Shown here: one piece after another, positions 1 to 8,558 of the stretch
Layout: every line of letters starts with the position of its first letter
Position numbering within the stretch: position 1 is the stretch's first letter
Origin: Pseudomonas viridiflava
GTDB taxonomy: Bacteria; Pseudomonadota; Gammaproteobacteria; Pseudomonadales; Pseudomonadaceae
Assembly: GCF_900591205.1 (NCBI RefSeq)
Contig: NZ_UUPU01000089.1
Span: 1 to 49,215, forward strand
DNA length: 49,215 nt
Direction of reading: 5' to 3'
Translations under genes and position numbers: made by a program
The notes under the pieces: generated by a model
Told to the model about the DNA's origin: nothing
Database searches by the model: none
The model's input: the letters and a program-made list of their open reading frames with translations, nothing else

Positions 1-103
1 GGGCCATCCTTGGCCCAGCGCGGCTAACCCGGCGTCCTGCCGGGTTACCCACGGATTCAAGCCTGCGTTCGGCCAGCGTGATTGACGGGGCGCCTCAGAT
101 CAA
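1..103. repeat. Dispersed Pseudomonas repeat, copy C (truncated by window start)
   Basis: These 103 bases are identical, in the same orientation, to 49113-49215 at the other end of the window. The sequence includes the short palindrome-like core AACCCGGCGTCCTGCCGGGTT. A diverged inverted copy lies at 440-547. No coding sense is visible. It belongs to a dispersed repeat family rather than to a gene; the exact identity of both window ends may also reflect contig ends that stop in the same repeat. Confidence 0.8.
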
Positions 104-232
104 GATCACGGTCAAAAGCGCAAAAGATCGCTGACTTCGTCAGCGGTAAGGATGTAAGGGCCACAGCAAAAGCAAAGCAAAGCGAGGCGGCCTGGCAGCC
201 GACCTGAGCATTGAAGCCTTCCTCGGTTCAAA

Positions 233-349
233 TGTGGGAGCTGGCTTGTCGGGTCGCCGCATCGCTGCGATGGCCTCAACTCGGTTTGCCTGATGTACCG
301 AGGCGCCTGCATCGCAGCGATGCGGCGACCCGACAAGCCAGCTCCCACA
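233..349. repeat. REPIN-like perfect inverted repeat
   Basis: Two perfect 40-base inverted arms (233-272 and 310-349) are separated by 37 bases. Each arm has its TGTGGGAGCTGGCTTG end facing outward, the same outer sequence as the REPINs at 44107 and 47039, but the inner half (GTCGGGTCGCCGCATCGC) differs. This is the form of a REP doublet. It sits inside the larger dispersed repeat, between its two inverted arms. Confidence 0.8.
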
Positions 350-439
350 GAAAAGCACACCCCACTGCGCACGCCGCCCCGCCCTTGATCCAACCACTCA
401 GGTCGGCTGTCAGGCCGCCGTGCTCTGCTTTTGATCTTT

Positions 440-685
440 TTGATCTTGATCTAGGCGCCCCATTAACCACGCTGGCCGCACGCGGGCTTGAATCCGTGGG
501 TAACCCGGCAGGACGCCGGGTTAGCCGCGCTGGGCCAAGGATGGCCCATCGCGGCGGCCCACGGATTCAAGTCTGCGTGCGGGCACACCGAGCCGGAGGC
601 GAGGTGCCGAGTGGTGGGGCAAGAGCACTTTGGTTACTTTGGTGCTTTTCCAAAGTGACTCGCTGTAAGAGCGAAACCAATACCC
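440..685. repeat. Dispersed Pseudomonas repeat, copy A (inverted)
   Basis: Read on the minus strand this segment follows the same order as 48965-49215: a CACTTT-GGAAA-AGTAACCAAA part, a GGCACCTCGCCTCCGGCTCGG part, then CTTGAATCCGTGGGCCGCCG and the AACCCGGCGTCC palindrome. Copies differ by scattered substitutions. The short open frame across it (521-724, minus) is a by-product of the repeat and has no recognisable protein features. Confidence 0.8.
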
Positions 686-752
686 GCCACAACACAAAAA
701 CCGGATATACACCCACCCCCCCAAAAAAAAAGAATCAATACCTAACAGCCAT

Positions 753-788
753 AAAAAAGGCGGCTACCCAGTCAAGGTAGCCGCCTTT
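753..788 (-). terminator. Rho-independent terminator of gcd
   Basis: A 12-bp perfect stem (757-768 with 776-787, GGCGGCTACC core) has a 7-base loop. On the minus strand it is followed by a run of six T (complement of 753-758). It lies 20 bases beyond the gcd stop codon, in the right orientation to end that transcript. Confidence 0.9.
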
Positions 789-807
789 CTCATACCACCA
801 GCAAATC

Positions 808-3225
808 TCAATCCGGCAGTTTAAACGCCATCACATAGTCACCCTGCTTGGTCCCCAGCGACCCATGACCACCCGCCATGACCAGCACATATTGCTTGCC
901 ATCCTTGCCGGTATAAGTCATCGGCGTGGTCTGCGCACCTGCCGGCAGGCGGCCTTCCCACAACTGCTTGCCGTTTTTCACGTCGTAGGCACGCAGGTAC
1001 TGGTCAAGGGTCCCGCTGAGGAACGACACACCACCCGCCGTGGTAAAGGTGCCGCCCAGACTAGGCACACCCATGGTCAGGGGGATCGGCACCGGCGAAC
1101 TGTCACGCACGGTGCCGTTCTTGTGCATCCAGATGGTTTGGTGGTTGGTCAGGTCGACCGCCGCCACATAACCCCATGCCGGCGCCTGGCACGGCAGGCC
1201 CATTGGCGACAGCATGGCTTCGAGGATCACGCCGTACGGCGCGCCTTTGTTCGGCTGCACACCTTCGGTTTCGCTGACGCGCGGGCCTTGCTTGGCAATG
1301 TCGGCCGCGGGGATCAGCTTGGATTTGAACGCCATGTAGCTCGGGTTCACGAAGGCGATCTGGCGAACCGGGTCGACGGAAATGCCGCCCCAGTCGAACA
1401 CCCCAAAGTTACCTGGGTAAACGATCGAACCTTGCAGCGATGGCGGGGTGAACGGACCGTCATAGCGCATGGATTTGAAGTCAATCCGGCACAGCATCTG
1501 GTCGAACGGTGTCACGCCCCACATGTCACGCTCCTTGAGGGGCGGTGGCATGAAGTTCAGGTCGGACTTGGGTTGAGTCGGCGAAGTATGGTCGCCGGCA
1601 ACGGCGCCTTGCGGCACGGCCACTTCGTGGATCGGCACTACCGGCTGGCCGGTGGTGCGGTCGAGCACGTAGATGCTGCCTTGCTTGGTCGACGCCATCA
1701 CCGCTTGCTTAACGCCGGCTTCGGTCTTGATGTCGATCAGCGAAGGCTGGCCGCCCACGTCCATGTCCCACAGGTCGTGGTGAGTGAACTGGAAGGTCCA
1801 CTTCACATGGCCGCTGTCGATGTCCAGGGCGGTCAGGCCGGCGCTGTATTTTTCCGAATCTTCGGTACGGTCGCCGCCGTATTGGTCGGGCATCTGGTTA
1901 CCCATCGGCAGGTAGAGCATGCCGAGTTTTTCATCCACGGCGAACATGGACCACATGTTCGGTGAGTTGCGGGTGTAGGTCTTGCCCTCGGCCAACGGGG
2001 TGGTGTCGTCCGGGTTGCCGCTGTCCCAGTTCCACACCAGCTTGCCGGTGTGCACGTCGAACGCGCGGATCACGCCGCTAGGCTCGTCGGTGGAGACGTT
2101 GTCGGTCACGTGGCCGCCGATCACCACCAGGTTTTTGGTCACAGCCGGTGGCGAAGTGGAGTAGTAACCGCCTGGGGCGAAGCTGCCGATATTGGCGCGC
2201 AGGTCGATCTGGCCTTTGTCACCGAAGTCTTCGCACATCTTGCCGGTGTCGGCGTTCAGCGCGATCAGGCGGGTGTCGGCGGTCGGTACGAAGATACGTT
2301 TCGGGCAGGCATTCGGCGCGGCGGCCGGGCTGGCGCTGCCGGTTGGGCTCTGCTCGGAAGCATAGGCGGCGTCATCGTGGTACGACACGCCACGGCAGGT
2401 CATGTGCGCCCAACCCTTGAAGTTCTCGGCACCTTCGGTGCTGATCTTCGGGTCAAAACGCCAGATTTCCTTGCCGGTGTCCGGGTCCAGCGCAATCACT
2501 TGGCTGTGCGGCGTGCACACGTAGAGCATGCCGTTGACTTTCAGCGGGGTGTTTTCCGCGGTGGTTTCACCCGGGTCGCCTGCGCCAGGAATGTCGCCGG
2601 TACGGAAGGTCCACGCCGGCACCAGTTTGTGGGCGTTTTCCGGGGTGATCTGCGCCAGTGGCGAGTAGCGATCACCGTGTGCGGAACGGCCATAGGAGTT
2701 CCAGTCGCCATCGGCCTGGGCCGGTGCGGAGCTGGTCATGCCGGGCACCGCGTCGCGGTCCAGTTGGCCGGTCTTGACCATTTCACCCGGGTGGGTGAAC
2801 TGGCTGGCAATGGCGGCGGCACCGGCCAGTACCACGGCCACGCTCAGTGCGCCAGTGCCCAGCGGGGCAGGTTGGCCGCGCAGCAACGGGCGGCGAAACC
2901 ACGGGAGCAGCATGACGATGCCCAAAGCGAACAGCAGCGCCAGGCGCGGCACTAACTGCCACCAGTCCAGGCCGACTTCCCACAAGGCCCACACGGTACT
3001 GGCGAACAACACCAGTGCGTACAGGCCCAGCGCGGCGCGGCGGGTGGCCAGCAGCAGAATGCCGGTCAGGGTGATGCCGATACCGGCCAGCAGGTAGTAC
3101 AGCGACCCGCCGAGCAGGCTCAGCTTGATACCACCGGCCAGCAAGGCCAGGCCCATGATCAGCAGCAAGATCCCCAGCAGCCTGGGCAGCAGGCGGCTTG
3201 GGCTTGAGGCCCCATCAGTGCTCAT
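808..3225 (-). CDS. gcd: Membrane-bound PQQ-dependent glucose dehydrogenase
   Basis: Oxidises glucose to gluconate on the periplasmic face of the inner membrane with PQQ as cofactor, passing electrons to ubiquinone; this opens the direct oxidative glucose route and, in soil pseudomonads, acidifies the medium and dissolves phosphate. The 805-aa length matches the family. The first ~140 residues hold about five hydrophobic helices (from LLGILLLIMGLALLAGG on). The rest is the beta-propeller domain, with tryptophan-docking-type segments and the MGNQMPDQYGGDR segment that holds the proposed catalytic aspartate in the family. The ATG at 3225 is preceded by GGAGA. The gene stands alone, with its own terminator at 753-788. 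No PQQ synthesis genes are in the window. Confidence 0.97.
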   Translation of the reverse strand: MSTDGASSPSRLLPRLLGILLLIMGLALLAGGIKLSLLGGSLYYLLAGIGITLTGILLLATRRAALGLYALVLFASTVWALWEVGLDWWQLVPRLALLFALGIVMLLPWFRRPLLRGQPAPLGTGALSVAVVLAGAAAIASQFTHPGEMVKTGQLDRDAVPGMTSSAPAQADGDWNSYGRSAHGDRYSPLAQITPENAHKLVPAWTFRTGDIPGAGDPGETTAENTPLKVNGMLYVCTPHSQVIALDPDTGKEIWRFDPKISTEGAENFKGWAHMTCRGVSYHDDAAYASEQSPTGSASPAAAPNACPKRIFVPTADTRLIALNADTGKMCEDFGDKGQIDLRANIGSFAPGGYYSTSPPAVTKNLVVIGGHVTDNVSTDEPSGVIRAFDVHTGKLVWNWDSGNPDDTTPLAEGKTYTRNSPNMWSMFAVDEKLGMLYLPMGNQMPDQYGGDRTEDSEKYSAGLTALDIDSGHVKWTFQFTHHDLWDMDVGGQPSLIDIKTEAGVKQAVMASTKQGSIYVLDRTTGQPVVPIHEVAVPQGAVAGDHTSPTQPKSDLNFMPPPLKERDMWGVTPFDQMLCRIDFKSMRYDGPFTPPSLQGSIVYPGNFGVFDWGGISVDPVRQIAFVNPSYMAFKSKLIPAADIAKQGPRVSETEGVQPNKGAPYGVILEAMLSPMGLPCQAPAWGYVAAVDLTNHQTIWMHKNGTVRDSSPVPIPLTMGVPSLGGTFTTAGGVSFLSGTLDQYLRAYDVKNGKQLWEGRLPAGAQTTPMTYTGKDGKQYVLVMAGGHGSLGTKQGDYVMAFKLPD

Positions 3226-3238
3226 AGTGTGTTTCTCC

Positions 3239-3259
3239 GTTACGTAGGAATTTTGTAAC
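3239..3259. promoter_or_regulatory. Short inverted repeat upstream of gcd
   Basis: GTTAC at 3239-3243 is mirrored by GTAAC at 3255-3259, 14-34 bases upstream of the gcd start. The arms are short and the spacer is 11 bases, so this could be chance. It does not clearly match a known pseudomonad sugar-regulator site. The rest of 3226-3555 holds no gene that I can see. Confidence 0.2.
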
Positions 3260-3555
3260 CCCGTGCTTCACTGTAGATGACGATTCGGCGCGGGCTTGGT
3301 TCAGCGTTAATTCGGTTTTTCTGGGGATAGTGGGGTTTATCCACAGGCGGGCGATTTACCTTCAGACGCAGTTCGGTTTAAGACAGCGCTGTCTCTGGCA
3401 AAGGGGGAATTCGGCAAGATGGGGTCGACCGCGGACATGAAACGTTTCAGTTTGTTGCGGCAAGGATAAAGCGCCTGCTCGTTTTGAGAAAGACTAAATC
3501 GAGAGATGCATCATTTCAGATCTGGTAACAGTGACTAAATGTCGCTGTAAAAAAG

Positions 3556-3642
3556 TGTGGGAGTCGGGCTTGCCCACGATGCAGGCAACCCGGTTTTTAC
3601 TGCAGCCGAGGTGATGCTATCGCAGGCAAGCCCGCTCCCACA
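3556..3642. repeat. REPIN between gcd and the TonB receptor
   Basis: TGTGGGAGTCGGGCTTGCC at 3556 is mirrored by GCAAGCCCGCTCCCACA ending at 3642. It is an imperfect inverted pair of REP units of the TGTGGGAG type, sitting just beyond the receptor stop codon, where it may act as a transcript end structure. Confidence 0.75.
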
Positions 3643-3659
3643 GGGATTTGCGGTGTAAG

Positions 3660-5678
3660 TTAGAAAGTGGTGCGCAACCCCACCTGCACACTGCGCCCCG
3701 GTGCCGGCGCAATATCGCGCAAGATCGAGCTGGCGTAACGCACGGTCTGGTTGGTCAGGTTTTCACCGTTCACAAATGCCAGCCACTGGCTGCCACCCAT
3801 GTTGAAGCGGTAGCCCGCGCTCGCGCCCAGGGTGGTATAGCCATCGGTGCCGCTCTCGTTATCCGGCACGCGACCTTGCCCGGCGGCATGTTCCACGTCG
3901 ATGCGCGCCTGCCAGCGGTCCAGTTCCCACAGCAAACCGCTGTTCAAGCGCAACGGGGCAATGCGTGGCAGGGCTTCGCCGGTGTCGAGGTTGGTGGCGC
4001 GGGTGTAGTCGCCCGACAGCTCCAGCGCGAACTTGCCGTAGGCGCTTTCGCCAAGCTTCCAGTGATCCTGGGCTTCAAAGCCTGCGAAACGTGCTCGCAC
4101 CCCGGAGTATTCGTACTCAGGGATGCCGCCTGCGTCTTCTTCCCCTTCGTCGTTCAATGTACGACCGGTGCCCAGCAAGCCGATGTAGTTGGAGAAGTGG
4201 CTGTAAAACACGCCGAAGCTGCCCTTGTGGGTGCCATTGTCAAAGCGCAGGGCCAGGTCGCTGGACACCGCTTTTTCTTTTTTCAGGTTGGCGTTGCCCA
4301 GCTCGTAGGTGCCGGTGGCGACGTGAGCGCCGTTGGCGTACAGCTCGTAAAAGGTCGGCGCACGCTCGGTGTAGCCCAGGGTTGCGGCCAGGGACCAGAT
4401 GGGCGTTAGGGTATACACCGCGCCCGACGACAGGCTGCCGGCGGTAAAGTCATTGCGCTTGTCGGCACCGGCAAAACGCGCGTTGCCCTTGGCATCCGGG
4501 TCGACGCTGGTGTGCTCCAGGCGCCCGCCGAGGCTGAGTTTCAGGCGCTCGGTGGCCTGCATTTCTTCGAGCACAAACAGCGCGCCAGCGTTGGTGTCGG
4601 TCTGCGGCACAAAGGCTTCTTCACCCAGCGCCGAGAACTCGTTGCGGGTCACTTGTGCGCCGACTACGCCGTCGAACGGGCCGATCGGTTGGTGACGCGC
4701 TTCAACCCGCGCCTCATAACCCTTGTTCTTGAAAACGGTGCCGGTTTCGCCGCCTTCGATTTCGCGGTGCTCGTAGTCGGTGTAGCCCGCGTCGAGTTTC
4801 ACCGAGGTAAACGGGCCTTGCAGGTTGCGGATCTCGGACGCGAAGGCGTAGTGATCCTGCTTCATGCGGATGCGCACATCCTGCTCGGCGGGGGAACCGT
4901 AGTTGGCGTCGTAGTTGCTGTAGGACAGCCCGGCATAGCCGTCATCCCAGGTGTAGGACCCGCCTACCGCGCCGCCGTCCTGGCGCCCGTCGCTGTTGCC
5001 CAGGCGGCCATTTTTGCCGGGGCCGTCGTCGCTTTCCGGGGCGTGTCGGCTGCGGGCCTGGCCGGGTATTTTCAGGTCGTTGAATTCCCGCGCATTGGCG
5101 TCCAGGTGCAAGGCGAAGGTGCCGTTGCCGGCTTCGAGTTTGCCTGCGCTGCTGCGGGTGGTGTCAGCGCCGCCGTAGCGTAATTCGCCCGCGCCGTGGA
5201 TGCCTTCGATGGCCTCGGTAGGGATGCGGTTGTCGAAGGTGTTGACCACACCGCCGATGGCGCTGCCGCCGTACAGCAGCGCGGCCGGGCCACGCACGAT
5301 TTCTATGCGGTCGACGTTGACCGGGTCCAGCGGCACCGCGTGATCGTAGGACAGTGATGACGCATCCAGCGCGCCCACGCCATTGCGCAGGATGCGAATG
5401 CGGTCGCCATCCTGGCCACGGATGATCGGCCGGCTGGCGCCTGGGCCGAAGTACGAGGAGGACACGCCCGGCTGTTTGTTCAGGGTTTCGCCGAGGCTGC
5501 CTTTTTGTTGCAGGGTCAGGTCGTCGCCTTCCAGCACGGTGGTCGGCGAGGCGAGTTGCTCGCTGCCCAGCGGGTTGCCGGTGATGACTTGCGGTTGTAG
5601 CTCAAGCGCATAAGCTTCGGAGCTGATCAATAGGGCGGCGGCCAGTGGGGTCAAGCGCCACAGAGAGGAGAGGGGCAT
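3660..5678 (-). CDS. TonB-dependent outer-membrane receptor, probable zinc importer (ZnuD-like)
   Basis: A 672-aa outer-membrane receptor that would take up a metal or metal complex using TonB energy. A signal peptide covers about residues 1-24 (ends EAYA). The plug domain follows, with conserved SRPIIRGQDGDRIRIL, VDRIEIVRGPAALLYGG and IGGVVN segments, then a 22-strand-type barrel. The protein ends in GLRTTF, with the terminal aromatic residue typical of outer-membrane barrels. A near-consensus Zur operator about 70 bases upstream makes zinc the most likely cargo; sequence style also fits the ZnuD group, which lacks a siderophore-type signalling extension. Copper receptors are close relatives and the main alternative. 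It is transcribed away from the 5889 gene. Confidence 0.85.
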   Translation of the reverse strand: MPLSSLWRLTPLAAALLISSEAYALELQPQVITGNPLGSEQLASPTTVLEGDDLTLQQKGSLGETLNKQPGVSSSYFGPGASRPIIRGQDGDRIRILRNGVGALDASSLSYDHAVPLDPVNVDRIEIVRGPAALLYGGSAIGGVVNTFDNRIPTEAIEGIHGAGELRYGGADTTRSSAGKLEAGNGTFALHLDANAREFNDLKIPGQARSRHAPESDDGPGKNGRLGNSDGRQDGGAVGGSYTWDDGYAGLSYSNYDANYGSPAEQDVRIRMKQDHYAFASEIRNLQGPFTSVKLDAGYTDYEHREIEGGETGTVFKNKGYEARVEARHQPIGPFDGVVGAQVTRNEFSALGEEAFVPQTDTNAGALFVLEEMQATERLKLSLGGRLEHTSVDPDAKGNARFAGADKRNDFTAGSLSSGAVYTLTPIWSLAATLGYTERAPTFYELYANGAHVATGTYELGNANLKKEKAVSSDLALRFDNGTHKGSFGVFYSHFSNYIGLLGTGRTLNDEGEEDAGGIPEYEYSGVRARFAGFEAQDHWKLGESAYGKFALELSGDYTRATNLDTGEALPRIAPLRLNSGLLWELDRWQARIDVEHAAGQGRVPDNESGTDGYTTLGASAGYRFNMGGSQWLAFVNGENLTNQTVRYASSILRDIAPAPGRSVQVGLRTTF

Positions 5679-5746
5679 CGGTCATTCCTTGGCAAAACAG
5701 CAAAAAGAGAAGGCTTAAGACGGTATCGAACGGATCGCTTTGATAA

Positions 5747-5769
5747 GTATCGTTACAATATAACATCTC
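5747..5769. promoter_or_regulatory. Zur operator (zinc uptake regulator box)
   Basis: The 13-base core GTTACAATATAAC (5752-5764) differs at one position from the gammaproteobacterial Zur core GTTATANTATAAC, and the right flank ATCTC is one base off the consensus ATTTC. It lies 69 bases upstream of the TonB receptor start in an AT-rich promoter region. A second box of the same kind lies before the type B L31 gene at 41279. Confidence 0.8.
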
Positions 5770-5888
5770 TTTTTTCACTGAAAAGGGGAACTTTATTGCA
5801 GGGTCTATATTCAATCCAGTGCTTCCACCGTTAAGCCCCGTGGGCTAAGGTGCGCGGCTGTATTTCCTCCTATTGCAAAAGGCCCGGC

Positions 5889-6122
5889 ATGACCGCGACA
5901 AGTAACGACCCACTCCACGGCGTGACCCTGCAACATGTGCTCACCACCCTGGTGGAACATTACGAATGGGAAGGTCTGGCCGAGCGCATTGATATCCGTT
6001 GCTTCAAGAGCGACCCGAGCATCAAGTCGAGCCTGACGTTCCTGCGCAAAACGCCTTGGGCGCGGGAGAAAGTCGAAGGGTTGTACGTGAAGCTGATGCG
6101 CACCAAACGTCCGCTGGACTGA
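5889..6122 (+). CDS. VF530 family (DUF2132) small DNA-binding-like protein
   Basis: A 77-aa protein. The segment DPLHGVTLQHVLTTLVEHYE near the N-terminus and PSIKSSLTFLRKTPWAREKV in the second half are the conserved signature of the VF530/DUF2132 family, small helical proteins with a fold suggesting DNA binding but no established job. I start it at the ATG at 5889; an upstream in-frame ATG at 5850 would add 13 residues that do not fit the family. It is divergent from the Zur-boxed receptor and only 4 bases before the next gene, so the two may be cotranscribed. Confidence 0.85.
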   Translation: MTATSNDPLHGVTLQHVLTTLVEHYEWEGLAERIDIRCFKSDPSIKSSLTFLRKTPWAREKVEGLYVKLMRTKRPLD

Positions 6123-6126
6123 GCCC

Positions 6127-6750
6127 ATGAAGCGGTATGTGGCAACGGCGGCGCTGGCTGCCTGGGTCGGGTTGGCGATTCAGCAATACCTGATTTTCTA
6201 TTCGCGCTGGGAAACCGGCGCCAGCCTGCTGGGCGGGCTGATCAATTTTTTCAGTTTCTTCACGGTGCTGACCAACACATTGGTGGCGGTGGTGCTCAGC
6301 TATGCGCTGATCAACCGGGACTGCGCCGCGAAACGGTTTTTTCTCGCGCCGGCTGTCAGCAGTGGCATCGCGGTGAGCATCGTGGTGGTCGGCCTGGCTT
6401 ATAGCCTGTTGCTGCGCCATTTATGGCAGCCCGAAGGCTTTCAGTTGATTGCCGACGAATTGCTGCATGACGTGATGCCTGTGCTGTTTGTCGTGTACTG
6501 GTGGCGATGCGTGCCCAAGGGCCAACTGCGGTTCAAACACATTGGCCTGTGGGTGATCTACCCGCTGGTGTATTTCGCTTATGCGCTGCTGCGCGGGGAT
6601 TTGCTGGGGCAGTATCAATACCCCTTCATTGATGTGGGCACCCTGGGTTATCCACAAGTGTTTGTGAACGCCGGGGGGATTCTGGCGGGGTTTGTGCTGG
6701 TTGCGCTGGCGGTGGTGGGGCTGGACCGACTGCTTTCAGCTCACCGCTGA
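6127..6750 (+). CDS. Pr6Pr family integral membrane protein
   Basis: A 207-aa protein with six predicted hydrophobic helices, among them AALAAWVGLAIQQYLIFY near the N-terminus, FFSFFTVLTNTLVAVVLS (about 40-58), VSIVVVGLAYSLLL and a last one near 180-200. The FFTVLTNT motif and the conserved HxVMP-like segment LLHDVMPVLFVVYW are typical of the Pr6Pr (FAR-17a/AIG1-like) group. In eukaryotic relatives some members are lipid hydrolases, but no function is established for the bacterial ones. It follows the VF530 gene by 4 bases. Confidence 0.75.
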   Translation: MKRYVATAALAAWVGLAIQQYLIFYSRWETGASLLGGLINFFSFFTVLTNTLVAVVLSYALINRDCAAKRFFLAPAVSSGIAVSIVVVGLAYSLLLRHLWQPEGFQLIADELLHDVMPVLFVVYWWRCVPKGQLRFKHIGLWVIYPLVYFAYALLRGDLLGQYQYPFIDVGTLGYPQVFVNAGGILAGFVLVALAVVGLDRLLSAHR

Positions 6751-6753
6751 GCC

Positions 6754-6950
6754 GTGGTGGCGAGTGGGCTTGTTGTGGTGAGTGGGCTTGCCCGCGTTGG
6801 GCTGCGAAGCGGCCCCCAAAAAGGTTGAACGCGGTGTGTCAGGCAAAACCGGGGCCGCAGGTTTTGGGGCTACTACGTAGCCCAACGCGGGCAAGCCCGC
6901 TCGCTACACAAGCCTGCAAGACATACAAGCCCGCTCGCCACAACAAGGGT
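6754..6950. repeat. REP/REPIN cluster with decayed extra units
   Basis: An inverted REP pair runs from GTGGTGAGTGGGCTTGCCCGC (6775) to GCGGGCAAGCCCGCTCGCTAC (ending about 6908). Single or decayed units flank it at 6754 (GTGGCGAGTGGGCTTG) and about 6930 (AAGCCCGCTCGCCAC). The loop resembles those at 25409 and 26234. It separates two convergent genes. Confidence 0.85.
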
Positions 6951-7008
6951 GCTGGCCACAACAAGTACATTTGCCATTTCGAGCTGTTTGCCAGAGGGGG
7001 CTTGAGGC

Positions 7009-7776
7009 TTATTCTTCTTCGCTGCCCTCGGCGCGCCAGTAACCCACGGCCTTGAGGAATTCCTCATTGACCTTGTGCGTGTCCAGCAACACACGCCGTA
7101 CCTGGCGCGACAGTTTGGTTTCGGTCGCCACAAAGCTGTACAGCGTGCCGCTCGGCAGCGTCAGGTTATGCAGCGTTTCCAGCAGGTCATCCTGGCCGCG
7201 TACTACCCAGATTACCTCGACGTCGGCGGCGCTGTGCAGGGCTTGCTGTTCCGCCGCATTCGCGATTTCGATCACCGCCAGTACCTGGCGCCCGGCAGGC
7301 AATTCTTCCAGGCGTCGGCCGATGGCCGGCAGGGCGGTTTCGTCGCCGATCAGCAGGTAGCTGTCGAAGATATCCGGCACGATCATCGAGCCGCGGGGGC
7401 CGCCGATGTACAGATACTGGCCGACCTTGGCCTGGTCCGCCCAGGTGGAGGCGGGGCCATCGCCGTGCAATACGAAGTCGATGTCCAGCTCGCCGATGTC
7501 CAGGTCATAGCGGCGGGGGGTGTAGTCGCGCATTGCCGGTTGCGGGCCGTCGCCCTTGATGCTGAAGGTAGGGCTTTCCAGGGCTGCTTGCTCGGCAGCG
7601 TTCTGCGGGAACAGCAGCTTGATGTGATCGTCGCTGCCCAGGCTCACAAACCCCGCCAGTTCCGGCCCGCCCAAAGTGATGCGGCGCATGCGCGGGGTAA
7701 TGTCGACCACGCGTAACACTTGCAGGCGGCGGCGTTTGATTTCGTGGGTAACGCGATGGATGGCTTGAGTATTCAT
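7009..7776 (-). CDS. Siderophore-interacting protein / ferric-siderophore reductase (YqjH/ViuB family)
   Basis: A 255-aa cytoplasmic flavoprotein that would reduce ferric siderophores with NAD(P)H to release iron. The N-terminal FAD-binding domain carries the RDYT flavin motif (residues 83-86), followed by PRRYD. The C-terminal SIP domain starts around 125 and includes LLIGDETALPAIGRRLEELP and the end motif KAVGYWRAEGSEEE. The start codon ATG overlaps the stop of the PadR gene by 4 bases (ATGA), so the two are translated from one mRNA. In E. coli the equivalent pair yqjI/yqjH is divergent; here it is one operon. Confidence 0.92.
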   Translation of the reverse strand: MNTQAIHRVTHEIKRRRLQVLRVVDITPRMRRITLGGPELAGFVSLGSDDHIKLLFPQNAAEQAALESPTFSIKGDGPQPAMRDYTPRRYDLDIGELDIDFVLHGDGPASTWADQAKVGQYLYIGGPRGSMIVPDIFDSYLLIGDETALPAIGRRLEELPAGRQVLAVIEIANAAEQQALHSAADVEVIWVVRGQDDLLETLHNLTLPSGTLYSFVATETKLSRQVRRVLLDTHKVNEEFLKAVGYWRAEGSEEE

Positions 7777-8321
7777 TGAGTTTTCCCGTCGGCAATGGCT
7801 TGGGCGGTGCCGTTGAGCAGCGCGGCGACACGCGTGATTTCTTCCGGGCTCCAGCGCCCATGATGCGAATGCAAGGCGTGGCGCAGGTTGTGCACCGCCT
7901 CGTGTATTTGTGGCGGGCGGTCATGGCCGCGCAGCGAACGCTTGCTCACCTCCATGCGCAGGCGAATGCCTTCGAGGGCCACTGCCTGTTCGCTTAAGAA
8001 GAGACGACCGGCGTCGGTGATTGTGTAGCGTTTTTTTCCACCCTCGGCATCGCCGCTGATCAATTCGCTTTCTTCCAGAAAGGTCAATGTGGGGTAGATC
8101 ACCCCGGGGCTTGGGGTGTAGGCGCCGTCGAACAGGGTTTCGATCTGGCGGATCAGGTCGTAGCCGTGGCAGGGCTGTTCGGCGATCAGCGCCGGTAGCA
8201 GCAGTTTCAGGTCGCCGGGGGCGAAGACTCTTGGGCCTCGGCCGCCGCGTTCGCGGCCTGGGCGTTTTTCGAAGCCGTCGCGGCCTTCACCGTGGGGTGG
8301 GTGGGAATGATGATCTCTCAT
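7773..8321 (-). CDS. PadR-family repressor with His-rich N-terminus (YqjI-like)
   Basis: A 182-aa winged-helix repressor. Residues 1-30 form a His/Gly/Arg-rich tail (four His in MRDHHSHPPHGEG) like the metal-binding extension of nickel-responsive E. coli YqjI. The PadR domain follows (LLLPALIAEQPCHGYDLI, then SPGVIYPTLTFLEE), and the C-terminus is helical. I chose the ATG at 8321, preceded by a GAGAGA stretch; the longer frame from 8429 would run through the palindromic operator. It heads an operon with the siderophore-interacting protein and probably represses both. Confidence 0.88.
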   Translation of the reverse strand: MRDHHSHPPHGEGRDGFEKRPGRERGGRGPRVFAPGDLKLLLPALIAEQPCHGYDLIRQIETLFDGAYTPSPGVIYPTLTFLEESELISGDAEGGKKRYTITDAGRLFLSEQAVALEGIRLRMEVSKRSLRGHDRPPQIHEAVHNLRHALHSHHGRWSPEEITRVAALLNGTAQAIADGKTQ

Positions 8322-8354
8322 TGCGCGTTCTCTCTCGTTGCTTAAGACATAACG

Positions 8355-8368
8355 TAAGATATATCTTA
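8355..8368. promoter_or_regulatory. Palindromic operator of the PadR operon
   Basis: TAAGATATATCTTA is a perfect 14-base palindrome 34 bases upstream of the PadR start. An extra CTTAAG half-site at 8341 lies between it and the gene. The position fits autorepression by the PadR protein. The assignment rests on symmetry and placement. Confidence 0.6.
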
Positions 8369-8537
8369 ATGGGCGCGCAATCCGGCCAGACGAACGGTCA
8401 TCCCCGGGGTTTTGTGAGGTGTGCCACAAAACGGCGGCAATCGACTCGACATATTCTTCAACGTGTTAGTTGATAGCGCCCCGTAACTACGGTTGTTTTT
8501 TAATGTTCGTAATCTTATTCTTACGGACCTCTCCCGC

Positions 8538-8558
8538 GATAAATTATTCTCATTTATC
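8538..8558. promoter_or_regulatory. Fur-box-like inverted repeat
   Basis: GATAAAT (8538) and ATTTATC (ending 8558) are perfect 7-base arms around a 7-base spacer. Read on the minus strand it contains ATGAGAATAATT, resembling Fur boxes. It lies 217 bases upstream of the PadR/SIP operon and 293 upstream of the fimbrial operon, so it could serve either. The match to the 7-1-7 Fur model is good on one half only. Confidence 0.35.

Noticed and set aside
521..724. Small minus-strand frame of 67 codons
   Set aside because: Lies wholly in the dispersed repeat; similar frames arise in each repeat copy, and there is no ribosome site or domain.
865..2955. Long plus-strand open frames opposite gcd
   Set aside because: They are antisense to a complete, clearly recognised gcd gene and are low-complexity His/Arg/Val/Gly translations typical of GC-rich antisense frames.
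6754..6950. CRISPR array
   Set aside because: Repeats are inverted REP pairs at irregular spacing, not direct repeats with uniform spacers; the same holds for the other REP blocks, and no cas gene is present.
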